64,000 nucleotides of DNA, taken from NCBI GenBank assembly GCA_000729835.1, contig JFHB01000002.1, positions 186,001-250,000 on the forward strand, given 5' to 3'. Source of the stretch: Atkinsonella hypoxylon (lineage: Eukaryota; Ascomycota; Sordariomycetes; Hypocreales; Clavicipitaceae). Made by a program: the position numbers and the translations under genes. Below are positions 1 to 10,971 of the stretch, piece by piece; the first letter of the stretch is position 1, and the number at the start of each line of letters is the position of its first letter. Below the pieces are notes generated by a model. It saw only the letters and a program-made list of their open reading frames with translations, ran no database searches and was not told the DNA's origin.

Positions 1-531
1 CTACAGAGTGGGCCTTAGCGAGGATAAGACCACCCCCGCCCCGTCCAACTGGTGTCCAATCCCTCCCCCCCCCCCTTCCCCCCAATTCTAGTATACGACA
101 GCCATAGTTACCCAATCATAGTCGCTGCTCACCCCTGACTGGCCTTTCACTTGGCCTCGACCCGAACACCACCCGCCAAACACCTCAGCGTGATCCAACA
201 TCTTGCAACATACATCTCCATACCCGCGGCCCGTTTTCTGACCTTTGTTCTCTTGAGGAGGACGACTATTGCTTTCCGGCACTGTTCTGCCAACATCGGA
301 TCGTGAAGACTGCTGGCACGTCTACACATCCCTGGATCCTTGCAGTTCATTCCGGATCAGTCTCTGACAAGGGACTGTTCAATCTCATTGACCACCGCGG
401 GTCGAAGTTAAAAAGCAGCGTGCAATCTCAAACTCGACCTTTCGATGCTCATCATCTGGTATTCCATCTCCCCTCGATCTTGAACGTCCCCGCTCATTTT
501 CGAGGATACAACTCGGCACGACAATATCGCA
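1..531. other. Upstream region of the J-domain gene
   Basis: No gene seen. There is a C-rich run near positions 64-80 and ordinary mixed sequence up to the ATG at 532. It probably holds the promoter and 5' leader of the J-domain gene. Short open frames here do not start with convincing ATGs or resemble proteins. Confidence 0.5.
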
Positions 532-2352
532 ATGACTCCTCTCCCGCCTGATCCATACAAGATACTCGGTGTATCAAAAGATGCACCGATTTCTGAGATC
601 CGATCTGCCCACCGGAAGCTCGTCCTCAAATGCCATCCAGACAAAGTGCATGACCCCACTTTGAAAGCTGAGAAGCAGGTTGAGTTTCAGAAGGTTCAAC
701 AAGCGTACGAGTTGCTCAGCAACGATTCTGAAAGGCAGCGATATGATGACAAAGTGAAGCTGGAGGAGCTGCGAAAGCAATTCCAAAACAAAGCCAACAT
801 TGCAAGTCCCCGGTCGTCACAACGTTATGCGGGTCAGGATGACGTGAGAGGAACAGAATCTTGGACCTCTCCGTACACGACTTTCACGACCCCTTCTGGG
901 ACTACGTACGTTTATACGCGATCCTCTGATGAAGACTTGGGCCGTGGTCCACGTATCTTTGATGCTACTCCTCGATCTTCACGTCGAGAAGCGAGCTATG
1001 CGGATAAACCTTCGAAAAGAGAGTCGGAGAGGGAGAGGGAAAGGGAAAGGGAAAGGGAGAAAGAACGTGAACGTGAACAGCGCGAGCGCGATCGGGATGC
1101 CAGGGAAAGGGAGAGAGAAAGAGAAAAGGAGAGAGAACGAAGACGCCGACAAGAGGATGCAATGAGAAGGCTAGAGAAGGATGCGAAAGAGGCTCGACGA
1201 GCTGAGAAACGAGCGAAAGAAAAGCAGCGCGACAAGGAAATGAAGCGTGAGGCTGACGAAAAGAAACGACATGCAAAGCCATACATTGAACCTTATGATG
1301 ATGAGCCTCCAGTCTCGAAGTCGGCAAGGAAAAGGGCAAGCAACAGCAGCAAGAAACATGACGATGAAAAACAAGATCGTTCCTCTGGTTGGGATGACAT
1401 GCCAACAGCTGTTCCTATGCCCCCGTCCGCTCCTCATCGATCCTACACCTCGAAAGAGGCTTTTGCAACGTCGTACATACAAGCGTCAAGAGCCAAGAGC
1501 GGGGGACCGCCTGGTCTGCAACGCTCAGCTACATATCACGCTCGTACGGTGCAACCGCCTGCACCAACACCTCCCCCCTTCCCAGGTCGAACTGCACCCT
1601 TTGCTGCGCCTGAGGAGGACGACGCACGTCGATCGTCAGCAAACCCGCGCCGTGGATCTGGCGATGGGCCAAGGCTCTCTCGGGAGCGATCTTATCGTGC
1701 TTCTTCTCGGGAGACGCTGGAGGAACCGACCATTATTAACGTCTCACCTTCCACTCGCCATAGTGCCCATTTTTCTAGGACTAACTGTTCTGGAAATCCG
1801 ATGATGTCAGCTTCGCCCCCGATGGCTAATCTTCATCGTCACAACACGATGCCTGCCGAGACACTTCCCTTTTCTCATCCACCAGCAGGTCTTCCAAGGT
1901 CCCAGACCTTCGACGCCTTTGGGGGCTCGGGCGACTATCCTCGAGGTCGCGCCCGCTCTCGCATGCAGCCTCAAATGGATCTTGATTCCGATTCCGAGGA
2001 ATTGCATGAGCGGCGGCATGATAGGAAGCACCGAAGCAGCAGACGCCATCATTCACCAGAACAATTGAGGACTGAAAATGTGTCCCGATATCAGGTCGAT
2101 GGATCCCGAAGCCGACTTCACAGCTCCTATGTTCGCCACGTTGACCCGGATACTATTGGGACATACATCCCCTATCCCAACACCGCCAATGTGCGGCCAT
2201 GCATGACAGTTTACGAAACCTGCTACGGTACCACCACTGCGACAGCCATATTTCCCAAGGTTAAGACGTCGAAGGCATATGGCCATGACGACGTTCAATA
2301 CAGCAGCTACTACGACAAGCCCTCTCGTGAGGAGTATGTAGCATATGCATGA
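532..2352 (+). CDS. DnaJ (J-domain) co-chaperone-like protein, 606 aa
   Basis: A single-exon gene for a class C (type III) J-domain protein. The N-terminal J domain covers about residues 7-75 and keeps the HPD tripeptide (residues 35-37), which stimulates Hsp70 ATPase activity, followed by the usual QAYELLSN helix. No Gly/Phe region or Cys-rich zinc domain follows, so it is not an Hsp40 of class I or II. Residues about 160-250 are almost wholly Arg/Glu/Lys/Asp (ERERER runs, a likely long charged helix). The remainder is Ser/Pro/Arg-rich and probably disordered. The start is the first ATG of the frame and places the J domain right at the N-terminus. The client and location are not evident. Similar J proteins with a charged tail occur in many filamentous fungi; J-domain assignment is firm, role is open. 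Confidence 0.9.
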   Translation: MTPLPPDPYKILGVSKDAPISEIRSAHRKLVLKCHPDKVHDPTLKAEKQVEFQKVQQAYELLSNDSERQRYDDKVKLEELRKQFQNKANIASPRSSQRYAGQDDVRGTESWTSPYTTFTTPSGTTYVYTRSSDEDLGRGPRIFDATPRSSRREASYADKPSKRESEREREREREREKEREREQRERDRDAREREREREKERERRRRQEDAMRRLEKDAKEARRAEKRAKEKQRDKEMKREADEKKRHAKPYIEPYDDEPPVSKSARKRASNSSKKHDDEKQDRSSGWDDMPTAVPMPPSAPHRSYTSKEAFATSYIQASRAKSGGPPGLQRSATYHARTVQPPAPTPPPFPGRTAPFAAPEEDDARRSSANPRRGSGDGPRLSRERSYRASSRETLEEPTIINVSPSTRHSAHFSRTNCSGNPMMSASPPMANLHRHNTMPAETLPFSHPPAGLPRSQTFDAFGGSGDYPRGRARSRMQPQMDLDSDSEELHERRHDRKHRSSRRHHSPEQLRTENVSRYQVDGSRSRLHSSYVRHVDPDTIGTYIPYPNTANVRPCMTVYETCYGTTTATAIFPKVKTSKAYGHDDVQYSSYYDKPSREEYVAYA

Positions 2353-3475
2353 AATGGCGTTAACGACTTTGATTCATTTATTTTTGGTTTTTTTTTTCTC
2401 AGTTCTACAGTTTTGCCTGAGCGAAGCTCCTATACATTCCAAAATAGTCCACGTTTTAATGTGGGTTGGCAATCACGGGTTGTGAATCATAAGTGTGGCC
2501 TGGTCACTCCGTTTTTCCGCATTACATTTGGATCATCTTGTTGACAGTTTTATGTATGAGACGATCTTTGTTTTTGACGATTTATGTTCGCCACAATGGC
2601 GCATGACATATTTTTCCGCGCTCGCTTACATATGAAGCCGAAACAATATTACTGTTTCTTGTTTCCATTTTTTTTTTTTTTCTCACTTTCGCCCACTCTT
2701 ACTCTCTTTGTCTTTCTTTCTTTCTTCCTTCTTCTTCTTCTTTTTTTTTTTTCCCTCACTTTCTCCCACTCTCACTCTCACACTCTTTTTCTTTCTTTTC
2801 TTTTTTTTGGTGTCATGGGTCCTGGAGTTTGAGGATTGCTCGCGTAACAGCTCATTGTGGATGGAATTTCCACGACATGTGGCCCAGTCGCAGAGAGCGA
2901 GATATAGCAGGATTCATGCGCTCATTGTGCATTTGGGATGAGCAGCGGCAACAAAGGCCTGTTGCTCAGTCGGAGAATATCACTTTTGATGTTTTCACAA
3001 GGCGTTGAAGGGCATATGTCTATCTCCACATTGAATACCACACTCGTTTGATAGAGAATAGAAGTGGCAGTATTTTAAGTGATGCCGTTGGGTTTTTCGT
3101 GAATGATTGATAATCAATTCGTATAGGAATTCGGTGGTGGGTGTGGGATATTGATCCTCGGCCACGAAGGCGATATGGCAAAGAGCACAAAAATGTCTAA
3201 TCTCGGCGATTTAGATAGACATCTTGAGAACGAATTGCTTGTAAATATTTCATCTACCTAGCTAGCTAGCTAGGTAGGTAGGTACGAACTAGGTTGTTAG
3301 TAAATCAAACCATCGACACAGTCTACCATGTTCCCTATAGCCAAAGAGATGCCAAACCCGCTTCCCAGGAGCCCACGACAACAAGGTGAAATACAGAAAA
3401 AGCAATAACAAAACAAATTGGGTGCACACTGTGTTTTAATTAATTTAAAAAAAAACGCCCTGGAGAAATAAAACA
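2353..3475. other. Intergenic region with pyrimidine tract
   Basis: No gene seen. Holds the 3' end of the J-domain gene, a T/C-rich tract at about 2666-2810, and a CTAG/GGTA repeat near 3255-3285. Confidence 0.6.
2666..2810. repeat. Pyrimidine-rich low-complexity tract
   Basis: About 145 bases nearly all T and C on the + strand, made of poly-T runs, TTC and CTTT units and CACTCTCAC pieces. It lies about 300 bases after the J-domain stop codon, so it is not coding for that gene. Confidence 0.8.
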
Positions 3476-3532
3476 TGCGGCCAATGTGGTTCGAACACAT
3501 GACCTTCAGATAACTTTGGTAGAATGAAGTGG

Positions 3533-3564
<32 letters not shown>

Positions 3565-3570
3565 GGCCGC
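3476..3570 (-). tRNA. tRNA-Phe (GAA) with intron
   Basis: Read on the minus strand, a perfect 7-bp acceptor stem (GCGGCCA with TGGCCGC), a D arm, a 5-bp anticodon stem TCAGA/TCTGA with anticodon GAA, and a T arm with loop TTCGAAC are all present. An intron of about 22 nt sits one base 3' of the anticodon, the canonical position for splicing by the tRNA endonuclease. The discriminator is A. A TTTT run just downstream on the minus strand can serve as the RNA polymerase III terminator. Confidence 0.96.
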
Positions 3571-3791
3571 CGTTGCTGGGAATTTGGTTATTGTACACTA
3601 TACATCTATGTATACTCGTAACTGATTCAAGATGGCTTCGCTTATTCACTAGCATGCAACGCCTTTGCGACCAACGTTTTTCACTGTACAGAGCACATAA
3701 ATGAGTACTTGTTAGACATAATTTAATGCAAGATGTACTTTTCTCTTTTGTTATTATTTTTCATATGCCGTCCGGCCACACCGTCTTCTCT

Positions 3792-5441
3792 TCATGCAGT
3801 CCTCTTCTCCGTGATGGTCTCGCCACAAGGGGTGCCGTCCAGAAACCCACCATTTTGCGCACCCAGCTGATAGATCTTGCGTCCTCGCAGCCACGTCTCG
3901 TCGACCCGGCCGGTGAACTCGCGGCCGTCCCACGGCGAACATTTGTTCTTCCAGCACATGTCGCCTTGCGTAAACGTCCACACTTGTGCATCGTTAAAGA
4001 CGCAGAGGTCTGCGTCCAAGCCGACCTTGATCGCGCCTTTGCGATGCGACAGACCAACCTGTTCTGCCGGGGCTTGACAGCACAGTCGAACAATGTCTGT
4101 AACGGAGAGTGTTTGGGACCTCTGGCTGCGTTGCTTGGCCGCTGAGTGGATGATGGGCAGGCCCAGACCGACGGAGGAAATGCCGCCCCAGGCAGACATG
4201 AAGTCGCCCCTTGGCTTCTCTTTGTCCGTGGTGGTGGTGGTGGTGGTGGTAGTGGTGGTGGGAAGAGGAGCAGAGGAAGACGAGCCGAGGCCGTGCGGGA
4301 GCAGTTTCAGCTCAGGTACGCACGGTGAGTGGTCTGATACGACTGTTTTGATGCAGGAGTCGCTGGCCTCGAGCTCTTCCCACAGCCCGTCGCGGTTCCC
4401 ACCCCCCCTGATGGGCGGGCAGCATTTATGCCGGGTGTCGCCCTGCCCGATTTCTTCGGCAGAGAGGCCCAGGTAGTGGAAGCAGGTTTCGGCAGTGATG
4501 TTCACGCCCTTGGCTCGCGCTTCTTTCAGGAGCGGGATGCACTCCGTTGCTGAGAGATGCACGATGTGCACATGCAACGAGGGGGCGATATGGGCTGCCG
4601 TGATGATCGCTTGGACGGCAGTGGTCTCGAAGGTAGGCGGTCTGGAGTCCAAGAAGGTCTGGTAGGCCGTGACATCGGCTGGTATGTCGCCCTTCTTGTA
4701 GCTGGTGCGACCGGCGCAGGGTTCCATCTCGGCGTGGAACATGAGCGTCGTGGTGCTGTCCTTCAGAGTGTCCATTGCCAAAGCCATGTCCTCGGGTGAT
4801 AACGCAGGGAACTCGTCAACCTATTTTGTGAAGCACGGATCAATCAGTAGTGTGGTATACGTTTTAAAGTGCAGTCCTATCTTCCTTGCTAGGGCTGTGT
4901 GCAAAACCCCAAAGGATATATAACTTACACCGGACTCGATGAGAAAACCCTTGAAGCCTCGCACACCCGCCTCGACAAGAAGCTTGAGCTCATCCGCATT
5001 GCCGGGAATCACGCCTCCATAGAACCCAACGTCCACCCAGCACTGACCCTCGCTGGCCGCCAGCTTCTCTTCAAGACCTTTTACCGTTGTCGTGGGCGGG
5101 ATAGCATTCAGAGGCATGTCGATGACCGTTGTGACGCCTCCTGAGGCAGCGGCCCGGGTTCCTGTCCAGAAGCCCTCCCATTCCGTTCGTCCTGGCTCGT
5201 TCAGGTGCACGTGGGCGTCGACCAAGCCCGGCAGCAGTAGCTTCGGCGTGTAGTCCACATAGGTCGTCTCTGCGGGAAAGGCGCTCCGAGGAATAATGTC
5301 TGATGACACGGACACAATCTTTCCTGTTGCCGGCGAGACGGCGATGGTAGCAGGCGAGACGGTCAGTGAACCAGATGGCTGGGGAAGCACGGCGCGACTT
5401 GACACCAGTATGGTGAGGGGCCCTTCCTGTGAGGTTGTCAT
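3792..5441 (-). CDS. Allantoinase (cyclic amidohydrolase), 513 aa
   Basis: Two exons: 5441-4929 and 4820-3792, with a 108-nt phase-0 intron (GTAAGT...TAG). Allantoinase hydrolyses allantoin to allantoate in purine catabolism. The fold signature of the dihydroorotase-like metal amidohydrolases is complete: HVH at residues 77-79, a probable carboxylated Lys164 in GFKGF, His200 (FHAE), His259 (VHLS) and Asp334 (SDHSP). The junction reads through the conserved SGVDEFP motif, which supports the splice. The ATG at 5441 is used because the longer frame begins only with a TTG. Length fits fungal allantoinases. A run of about 11 Thr codons near residues 375-385 is encoded by a GGT/ACC microsatellite and is probably a surface loop. 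Dihydropyrimidinase-like relatives are less likely given the motif set. Confidence 0.92.
4229..4262. repeat. (GGT)n trinucleotide repeat inside allantoinase
   Basis: A GGT/ACC repeat lying in frame within allantoinase exon 2; on the coding strand it gives a poly-Thr stretch. Copy number may vary between strains without breaking the frame. Confidence 0.85.
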
Positions 5442-6377
5442 GTTTGTGGCCGGATGCACGGAAGACGAGAGAATGGCAATGAGAGGCAATCCAGAGAGAG
5501 GAGCAATGCGAGAAAACCCGATGAAGTTATGTAGCGAGACGGGAACAGTCTCCTAGGCGGTTCAGGATATCAGATAGTTAGTCCTAGCTTCTTCCGCCCC
5601 CCCACGCACAAAAGCGTAGAGCTAAGTTAAGCTACATCGGCCGGCGCCGATCAACGAGAACCAGCAGACGTCGGTAGTAAACCGGCACGAGCTTTCGATA
5701 AGCTGCGCCACCAGGACGCGTGATACACGGCTTCAAGTCTACTACATCGTCTTATGGGACATTGCATGATGTACATGCGTCCCGAGCTCGCATTGTTTGA
5801 TGCCGAATCGACAAGGAGACGAAGCTATTGCAGATGGTGGGGCGCTGAGGCGTAGAAGGCTGCCGTGGTGAGCTCGGACTTGGTCTCAGTGGTCGTGCAG
5901 AGACTGCTTCACTTTTTTGAAAAATTTCCTCTATGATTCTTCAACAATGGTGGTATTCCTAGTCAACTAACTACTCGTCAACAGCAAGACTGACTGCTCT
6001 CCTTGACCGTAGCTACTGGCTCCATTACTGTACGATGCGCAGCAAACAAAGCCAGGATAACATGGTTTGTTCAAAAATACCGAATTATGTATACATTCCG
6101 ATCCTCGAATAAGTAGGGGCTAATATGTCTGCAGAATTCCGTTGCCCTGCTCGCAAGTCCAATATGACCAGTACTAGTGAAGACAGTGATCCATGCCCCC
6201 GCCTTGTACCCTTCTATATGCAATTGCATCATGCAATATAAATAAATGTACGTCGTGTGTGCCCAGTCCTTTCTTCCGCCATCTTGCTGCTCCTTGGCCT
6301 TCTGACACCAAGGAGTCTAGTTTCGTAGTCACGTCCGTATTGCTCCTTTTGCAATCAAAACTTTTCAAAGGTGGTAT
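5442..6377. other. Intergenic region between allantoinase and COQ1
   Basis: About 0.9 kb with no coding signal on either strand. It should contain the allantoinase promoter and the 3' end of COQ1. I see no repeat or RNA gene in it. Confidence 0.5.
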
Positions 6378-7805
6378 TCACTTTTGTCTCTTGATGGTCT
6401 TCTGGGCCATCTCGATAAGCCCGTCTTTTGCCTCGCTTTCGGGGAAGTCCGCAATCGCCGCAATCGCCTTTTCCGAGTAGTCTTGTGCAAGAGTTCGGGT
6501 CTGCTCGATGCCGTCACTCTTCAATACTAATTGTCGAGCCTAGAGAGGGAAGCCCCAGTTAGTAAAGGAAAAATCGACTGGCCCATGAAGTGCTTCTATT
6601 TAGAAATATGGCCTTACCTTTTCCACATCTCCAGTCATCTCGAACTTGCGCCCAACCAGAGCCCCCAGTTCCGGGTTCTGCTTCCAAGCAAAGAGCAATG
6701 GCGCGGTTGCCAATCCTAGTTCCAGATCGGCCCCTGCAGGCTTACCGAGATCCTGTCGACTTTTAGTATAGTCCAGCATGTCGTCCACTAGCTGAAATGC
6801 GAGGCCCAAATTGCGGCCATATGAGTAGGCAGCATCTACTGTGGTAGTATCAGCATTGCCAAGTAGAGCTGCGGCACGGCAGGATTTGGAGATTAAGCTG
6901 GCAGTTTTCAAGTATGTTTTCTGCAGGTAGTAGGTGAGAGTCTCCTCCGAGTATTTAGGACTGCGTTCGTCGCGCTCTGTGTTCTTCAGCTGCATGAACT
7001 CTCCTTCCACCAAATTGGCGATGACCGTGGCGAGAAGCTCTACAACTTCTACGTGCCTCAATCTCGCGAGAGCTACCGAAGCTCGGCCGAGAAGGAAATC
7101 GCCAGCCAGCACAGCCATCTTATTCCCAAACTCTAAATTGGCTGAGGGGGCACCGCGTCTTGATACTGAATGATCAATCACATCATCATGGAGTAGAGAT
7201 GCTGTGTGGATGAGCTCTGTGATTTCAGCAAGCCGCCTTTGGCTCGGCAAAATGTCTAGGGTTCCGTCTGCAATTTCGGGTTCGGTCGAGGACAGTGGCG
7301 TGCTCGAAGGGTTAATATCCGCAAGAATTTGTACGGGCGATATCGAAGCGTCGATGGTTCTCCCGCTTTGGACGTGTTCTGGTCGAGGATTCTTCGGGCA
7401 GAGGTGCGTTGCGCGGCTCATCAAGAGTACAATCAGAGGTCGCACGTGTTTGCCTTCACCTTGGGTGTAATACTTGGCCACACGATCGAGAGACGGGTGG
7501 CCGGAGCCGAGGAGTTTGCGAATGTTGCCCGTAAGAAACTGCATCTCCTTTGCTACCGTCCGTAGCGGGTCAATTGTCATGCAGTCCTTGGAAGCTTTCT
7601 TGACAACATTGCCCACCACATTCGAGGCAACCTGCACGGCCGCCGCCCATGCGGAATCCCTTCTGTGACTCGTATGTATGCTCGACTTATGAAATCTTGA
7701 GTTGCAAAGATCGATTGCGTGATGTCGACTCAATATATAGTTGGGCGCTGTGATCCGTTGAACCATGGCATCCCGTAATGCCGTGGCTCCTGGACGGAGC
7801 TGCAT
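6378..7805 (-). CDS. COQ1: Mitochondrial hexaprenyl/polyprenyl diphosphate synthase, 449 aa
   Basis: Two exons: 7805-6618 and 6539-6378, with a 78-nt phase-0 intron (GTAAGG...TAG). The enzyme extends farnesyl or geranylgeranyl diphosphate with isopentenyl diphosphate to make the ubiquinone side chain in the mitochondrial matrix. Both Asp-rich motifs are present, DDVID (207-211) and DDMLD (341-345), as are GKHVRP (118-123) and the GEGK region. The first 50 residues are rich in Arg, Ser and His and lack acids over long stretches, as expected of a mitochondrial presequence. An insertion at about residues 140-185 with low complexity is common in fungal Coq1 proteins. Exon 2 supplies the last 53 residues, ending KTIKRQK, a typical C-terminus. 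Chain length of the product cannot be read from the sequence. It is divergent from the VMA12-like gene, 454 bases apart. Confidence 0.93.
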
Positions 7806-8259
7806 GACTAGGAGAGGTCACAGACGCTACGACAAGGCGAATGTGAGAGCTTATGTGACCACCCAAGGCTTGGTGTGCCTCCGAGATGATCTGAGGCGGT
7901 CGCAGAAGTTGGGAAGCATCAATTGATACCACTTGAGAATGAGAGGTCGGGGCAGAATGATTATCATGCAGAGATGATACTATCAGAAGCGGCTTGCGGC
8001 CACAGGTTTAATCGGAGTCCCGTCCGGCATTAGCTTCCTTATTTCCGGCGGGATGATTGGTCAGGCGCCCCTGGCATGGCGCCAGGGGAGCTTTCAATGC
8101 CCACTTGCGCTAAGTTACTCCGTAACTAGTTAAGTATCGCTGCGCATGTGGCATCCCGCCAGACGTTCCTTGGCCTCAAGAGCTAGCTAGCTACTTATGA
8201 ATTGAGCAAACAAACTTCGACGCCGAACCGATGTTGGCGGAAGTGCCCAAACTATCGAG

Positions 8260-9153
8260 ATGGTGCTCCTCACGATGACGCTGGCCATTGTGGACGCTTT
8301 ACAGAAATTAGACATCTCATGTCCTGCCGATCGGAATCCTGCTACAGAGCCCTCCTCTGATAGCGCCGAAAGACTACAAGAAGACAGAGAACCTTCTCTA
8401 GGAGAACCTGCCGTTGGGAAACCCATTTCTCATGAGCAGATTGTTCGTCTATGGAGAGGCCTCATGGAGGGCAAGTCTTCGCATCACAGTCTGGAGCAAC
8501 TGCTTCGTGGCTCGCAAGTGTACTGCCCACCGCCTCCTCCAAAACCAGAACCGGTTAGTCATTCAAGTCGAAGCAGGCTTACGGCGATGACGCTATTGAT
8601 TTGACTCGAGTGATAGTCAGAAGAATACAAGGCTTTGATGGCACGCCTACGACGCGAAGAAGCACAGCGAGCATATGACCGCATGGTCAACCCACCACCA
8701 AAGATCGAAACCTTCAATGAGCGCTTCCCGACAAGAGCACAAGCCTACTTCCAGGTCAACCGTCCGATCGACGCCTCGGATCTCGGTGACGACGACGTAA
8801 CCTTACAAGACGTGCATCGTCAAGTCATGCTCATTATAAACTTCATGGTCAGCATCTTGGGTGTCGCCGGAACACTATGGGTTACATCAAAATGGTGGAG
8901 CTTGCCAGCTCGGATATTCCTTACAATGGGTGGGAGTATCCTGGTGGCCATTGCTGAGGTCGCAGTATACTCAGGCTACATGTGGAGAATGGAGCAGGGA
9001 AAGCAAAAGCAAAATAAGACCAAGGAGGTCAAGCAAGTGGTGAATACATGGACTTTGGGAACTCATGAGGATAGCTCACCAGAGGCGATTTTATTGCGGA
9101 GCAAAGAGCACGATGCAGAAGGCACGCTCAGGAAGCGATTCACAACTACCTAG
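8260..9153 (+). CDS. VMA12/TMEM199-like ER V-ATPase assembly factor, 276 aa
   Basis: Two exons: 8260-8553 and 8617-9153, with a 63-nt phase-0 intron (GTTAGT...TAG). The C-terminal half has two hydrophobic helices, one around VMLIINFMVSILGVAGTLWV and one around IFLTMGGSILVAIAEVAVYS, separated by a short loop. The preceding region (SEEYKALMARLRREEAQRAYDRM, a helical stretch) is typical of Vma12, the ER membrane protein that with Vma22 and Vma21 helps assemble the Vo sector of the vacuolar proton pump. Size is similar to other fungal Vma12 proteins. The N-terminal ~95 residues are less distinctive. The ATG at 8260 is the first in frame. It shares a promoter region with the divergent COQ1 gene. 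Family call rests on overall resemblance, not on catalytic motifs. Confidence 0.8.
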
Positions 9154-9757
9154 GTAGCTAGCTACTTGAGCATGAAAATAAACGTCGTTGTTAATTGGAT
9201 ATTTCACGAAACCACATTGAAACGGAATTGCATATAGAGAATGCTTTGACACATGGGCAGAAATGTCAAGATCGCAAAAGCCCGGCTGTTTTCGTGTCAA
9301 CGGCATGTGACGTCGCGTAGAGTGGTCTAACAGCGCAGCGCTATCGTGCATCGCGCGTCGCGTGTCGCGTGTCGCGTCTGATCGGGGTAATGTGGGGCCA
9401 GACCATTCATCCGCTGCTACAGAGTACGCAGTACACTCATGAACACGCGCCCATAAACTGGAAATTTTCACAAGGTTTTCAGTTCTCATGTTGCATTTCA
9501 TCCTTGCTCGCCACCCGTTGAAAAGTTTGAGACTGTTTCAATATTTGAAGCTCTGTCTTAATTTACGTATACATTTCTGCGACTACCACTCCGTCAACTC
9601 CTGTCCTAAGCCGCCTGCCTACCTAGGCAGGTGAACGGCCGGCTACGGGGTACCATGATGATCGGCTCATCCTCAGAATATCCTATGTACGAACGAAACA
9701 CGAAAGAAATCAAACTCGCCCTAGATGGACTAACAGGGGCGCAGAACAAAGCCTGGG

Positions 9758-10483
9758 ATGCCACCTCATCTGCTGCGCAAGCGCGACAAGCCACTCAGAA
9801 CGTATGGACGGAAATCTGCATTAACACTCGAACCGCGCGGCGAGCCACCAGCGAAGAAAGCGCGACTTGAACAAGAAGGCGACTTCAGTCCGAACAAATG
9901 CCCGATATATGCACGAAAAGATTCACCGTTGGAACGCGACAGCGAGCCTGTGCCCAGCACTGGGGAGGCGCCACGGTCATCGATCCTGAAGTACTTCAAG
10001 CTTGTCGCACCTCAGCCCAAGGCCGAGAGTCTCAAAAGTAATACAAGCCTAACATCACTACCGTTCGCGGACATGCGAACACGCCAGAAGCCGAGACTAC
10101 TCAGGATACGGTGTACTTCACTTCAGTCCGATATTTTGTCAGAAGACACTGTGAGCCTGCGCGGCGGGGACCAAGACGAAGCAGACAGGGTCTCTTCCGC
10201 TTTTCCCAGGAGAGGCAAGGGTCTGAATAAAGGAGGAGACAAGCCACTGAATCAGACACAGAGAAAAGGCACGTCTGGCGGTGAGACGAAGGACGGTCCC
10301 CGTTCAAAACGCTCGCCAGCCGTTCAGACAACGCTCAATATCTCATCCCAGGCTGCCTTTGCAGAGTGCAAGGTGTGCGATACGGTCTGGAACCCATTAT
10401 ACCCTGAAGATGTAAAATATCATGACAAGAGGCACAAGGCTGTTCTGAGACTGAAGCGGAAGAGGAAGGAGGATGAATTGTGA
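9758..10483 (+). CDS. Stand-alone ESCO-type zinc finger protein, 241 aa
   Basis: A single-exon gene. Residues about 190-233 match the zinc finger found at the N-terminus of the Eco1/ESCO cohesin acetyltransferases: Q-T-T-L lead-in, then Cys204, Cys207, His222 and His226 (C-x2-C-x14-H-x3-H). In Eco1 this finger precedes the acetyltransferase domain; here the protein stops 15 residues later and no acetyltransferase frame follows. Residues 73-80 (RSSILKYF) resemble a PCNA-interacting box with the first Gln replaced by Arg. The N-terminus has basic PPAKKAR-like nuclear localisation sequence. A role near replication or chromatin is an inference from these motifs; catalysis is not expected. The start at 9758 gives the N-terminal RTYGRK motif, and an overlapping upstream frame is a shadow. 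Confidence 0.78.
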   Translation: MPPHLLRKRDKPLRTYGRKSALTLEPRGEPPAKKARLEQEGDFSPNKCPIYARKDSPLERDSEPVPSTGEAPRSSILKYFKLVAPQPKAESLKSNTSLTSLPFADMRTRQKPRLLRIRCTSLQSDILSEDTVSLRGGDQDEADRVSSAFPRRGKGLNKGGDKPLNQTQRKGTSGGETKDGPRSKRSPAVQTTLNISSQAAFAECKVCDTVWNPLYPEDVKYHDKRHKAVLRLKRKRKEDEL

Positions 10484-10971
10484 GCGATACCCAGTATTTG
10501 AAGTAGGATTTTGAAGGACGTGCTGTCTGCTTTTCTTTACTTTCTGTTCCCCTCTCTTGCAAGTAGTCTGAAGCCACCTCGGGTTGGACACGGTGACCTG
10601 GTTCTAGTATGTTTGTTCATTGAAGCGCATACTGCCCGAAGCACCCAATTCATGCACCGTGCGAGTCACAAATGTGAATGACAGTGTTTACCTACGTATG
10701 TACATACGGAATAACTAACTAGTTAGTTACCTACTAACTATGGTGTGGCATCCGCAGACGGAGACCAAGCCAAGTCTTATTAAGCTGCCGTCTGGTGGAG
10801 CCAGTGCGTGCATGCAATGCAATCAATTGAATTGACAAATGACTGGAACCAGTTGACAACAAACGCTCAGCCACCGCTACCTACTCCCACGTGGAATTGC
10901 CCACGCTTTCATTCGTGAGCGTGCATCTTGCATCTCCTCCCGTCCTATGTCGCCATGAGACACGATCCACC

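Noticed and set aside
965..1405. Long minus-strand frames opposite the J-domain gene
   Set aside because: They arise from the purine-rich coding of Arg/Glu repeats on the other strand; composition is Leu/Ser/Phe runs.
5439..5489. Longer allantoinase N-terminus
   Set aside because: The extra 16 codons start with TTG; the ATG at 5441 gives a family-like length.
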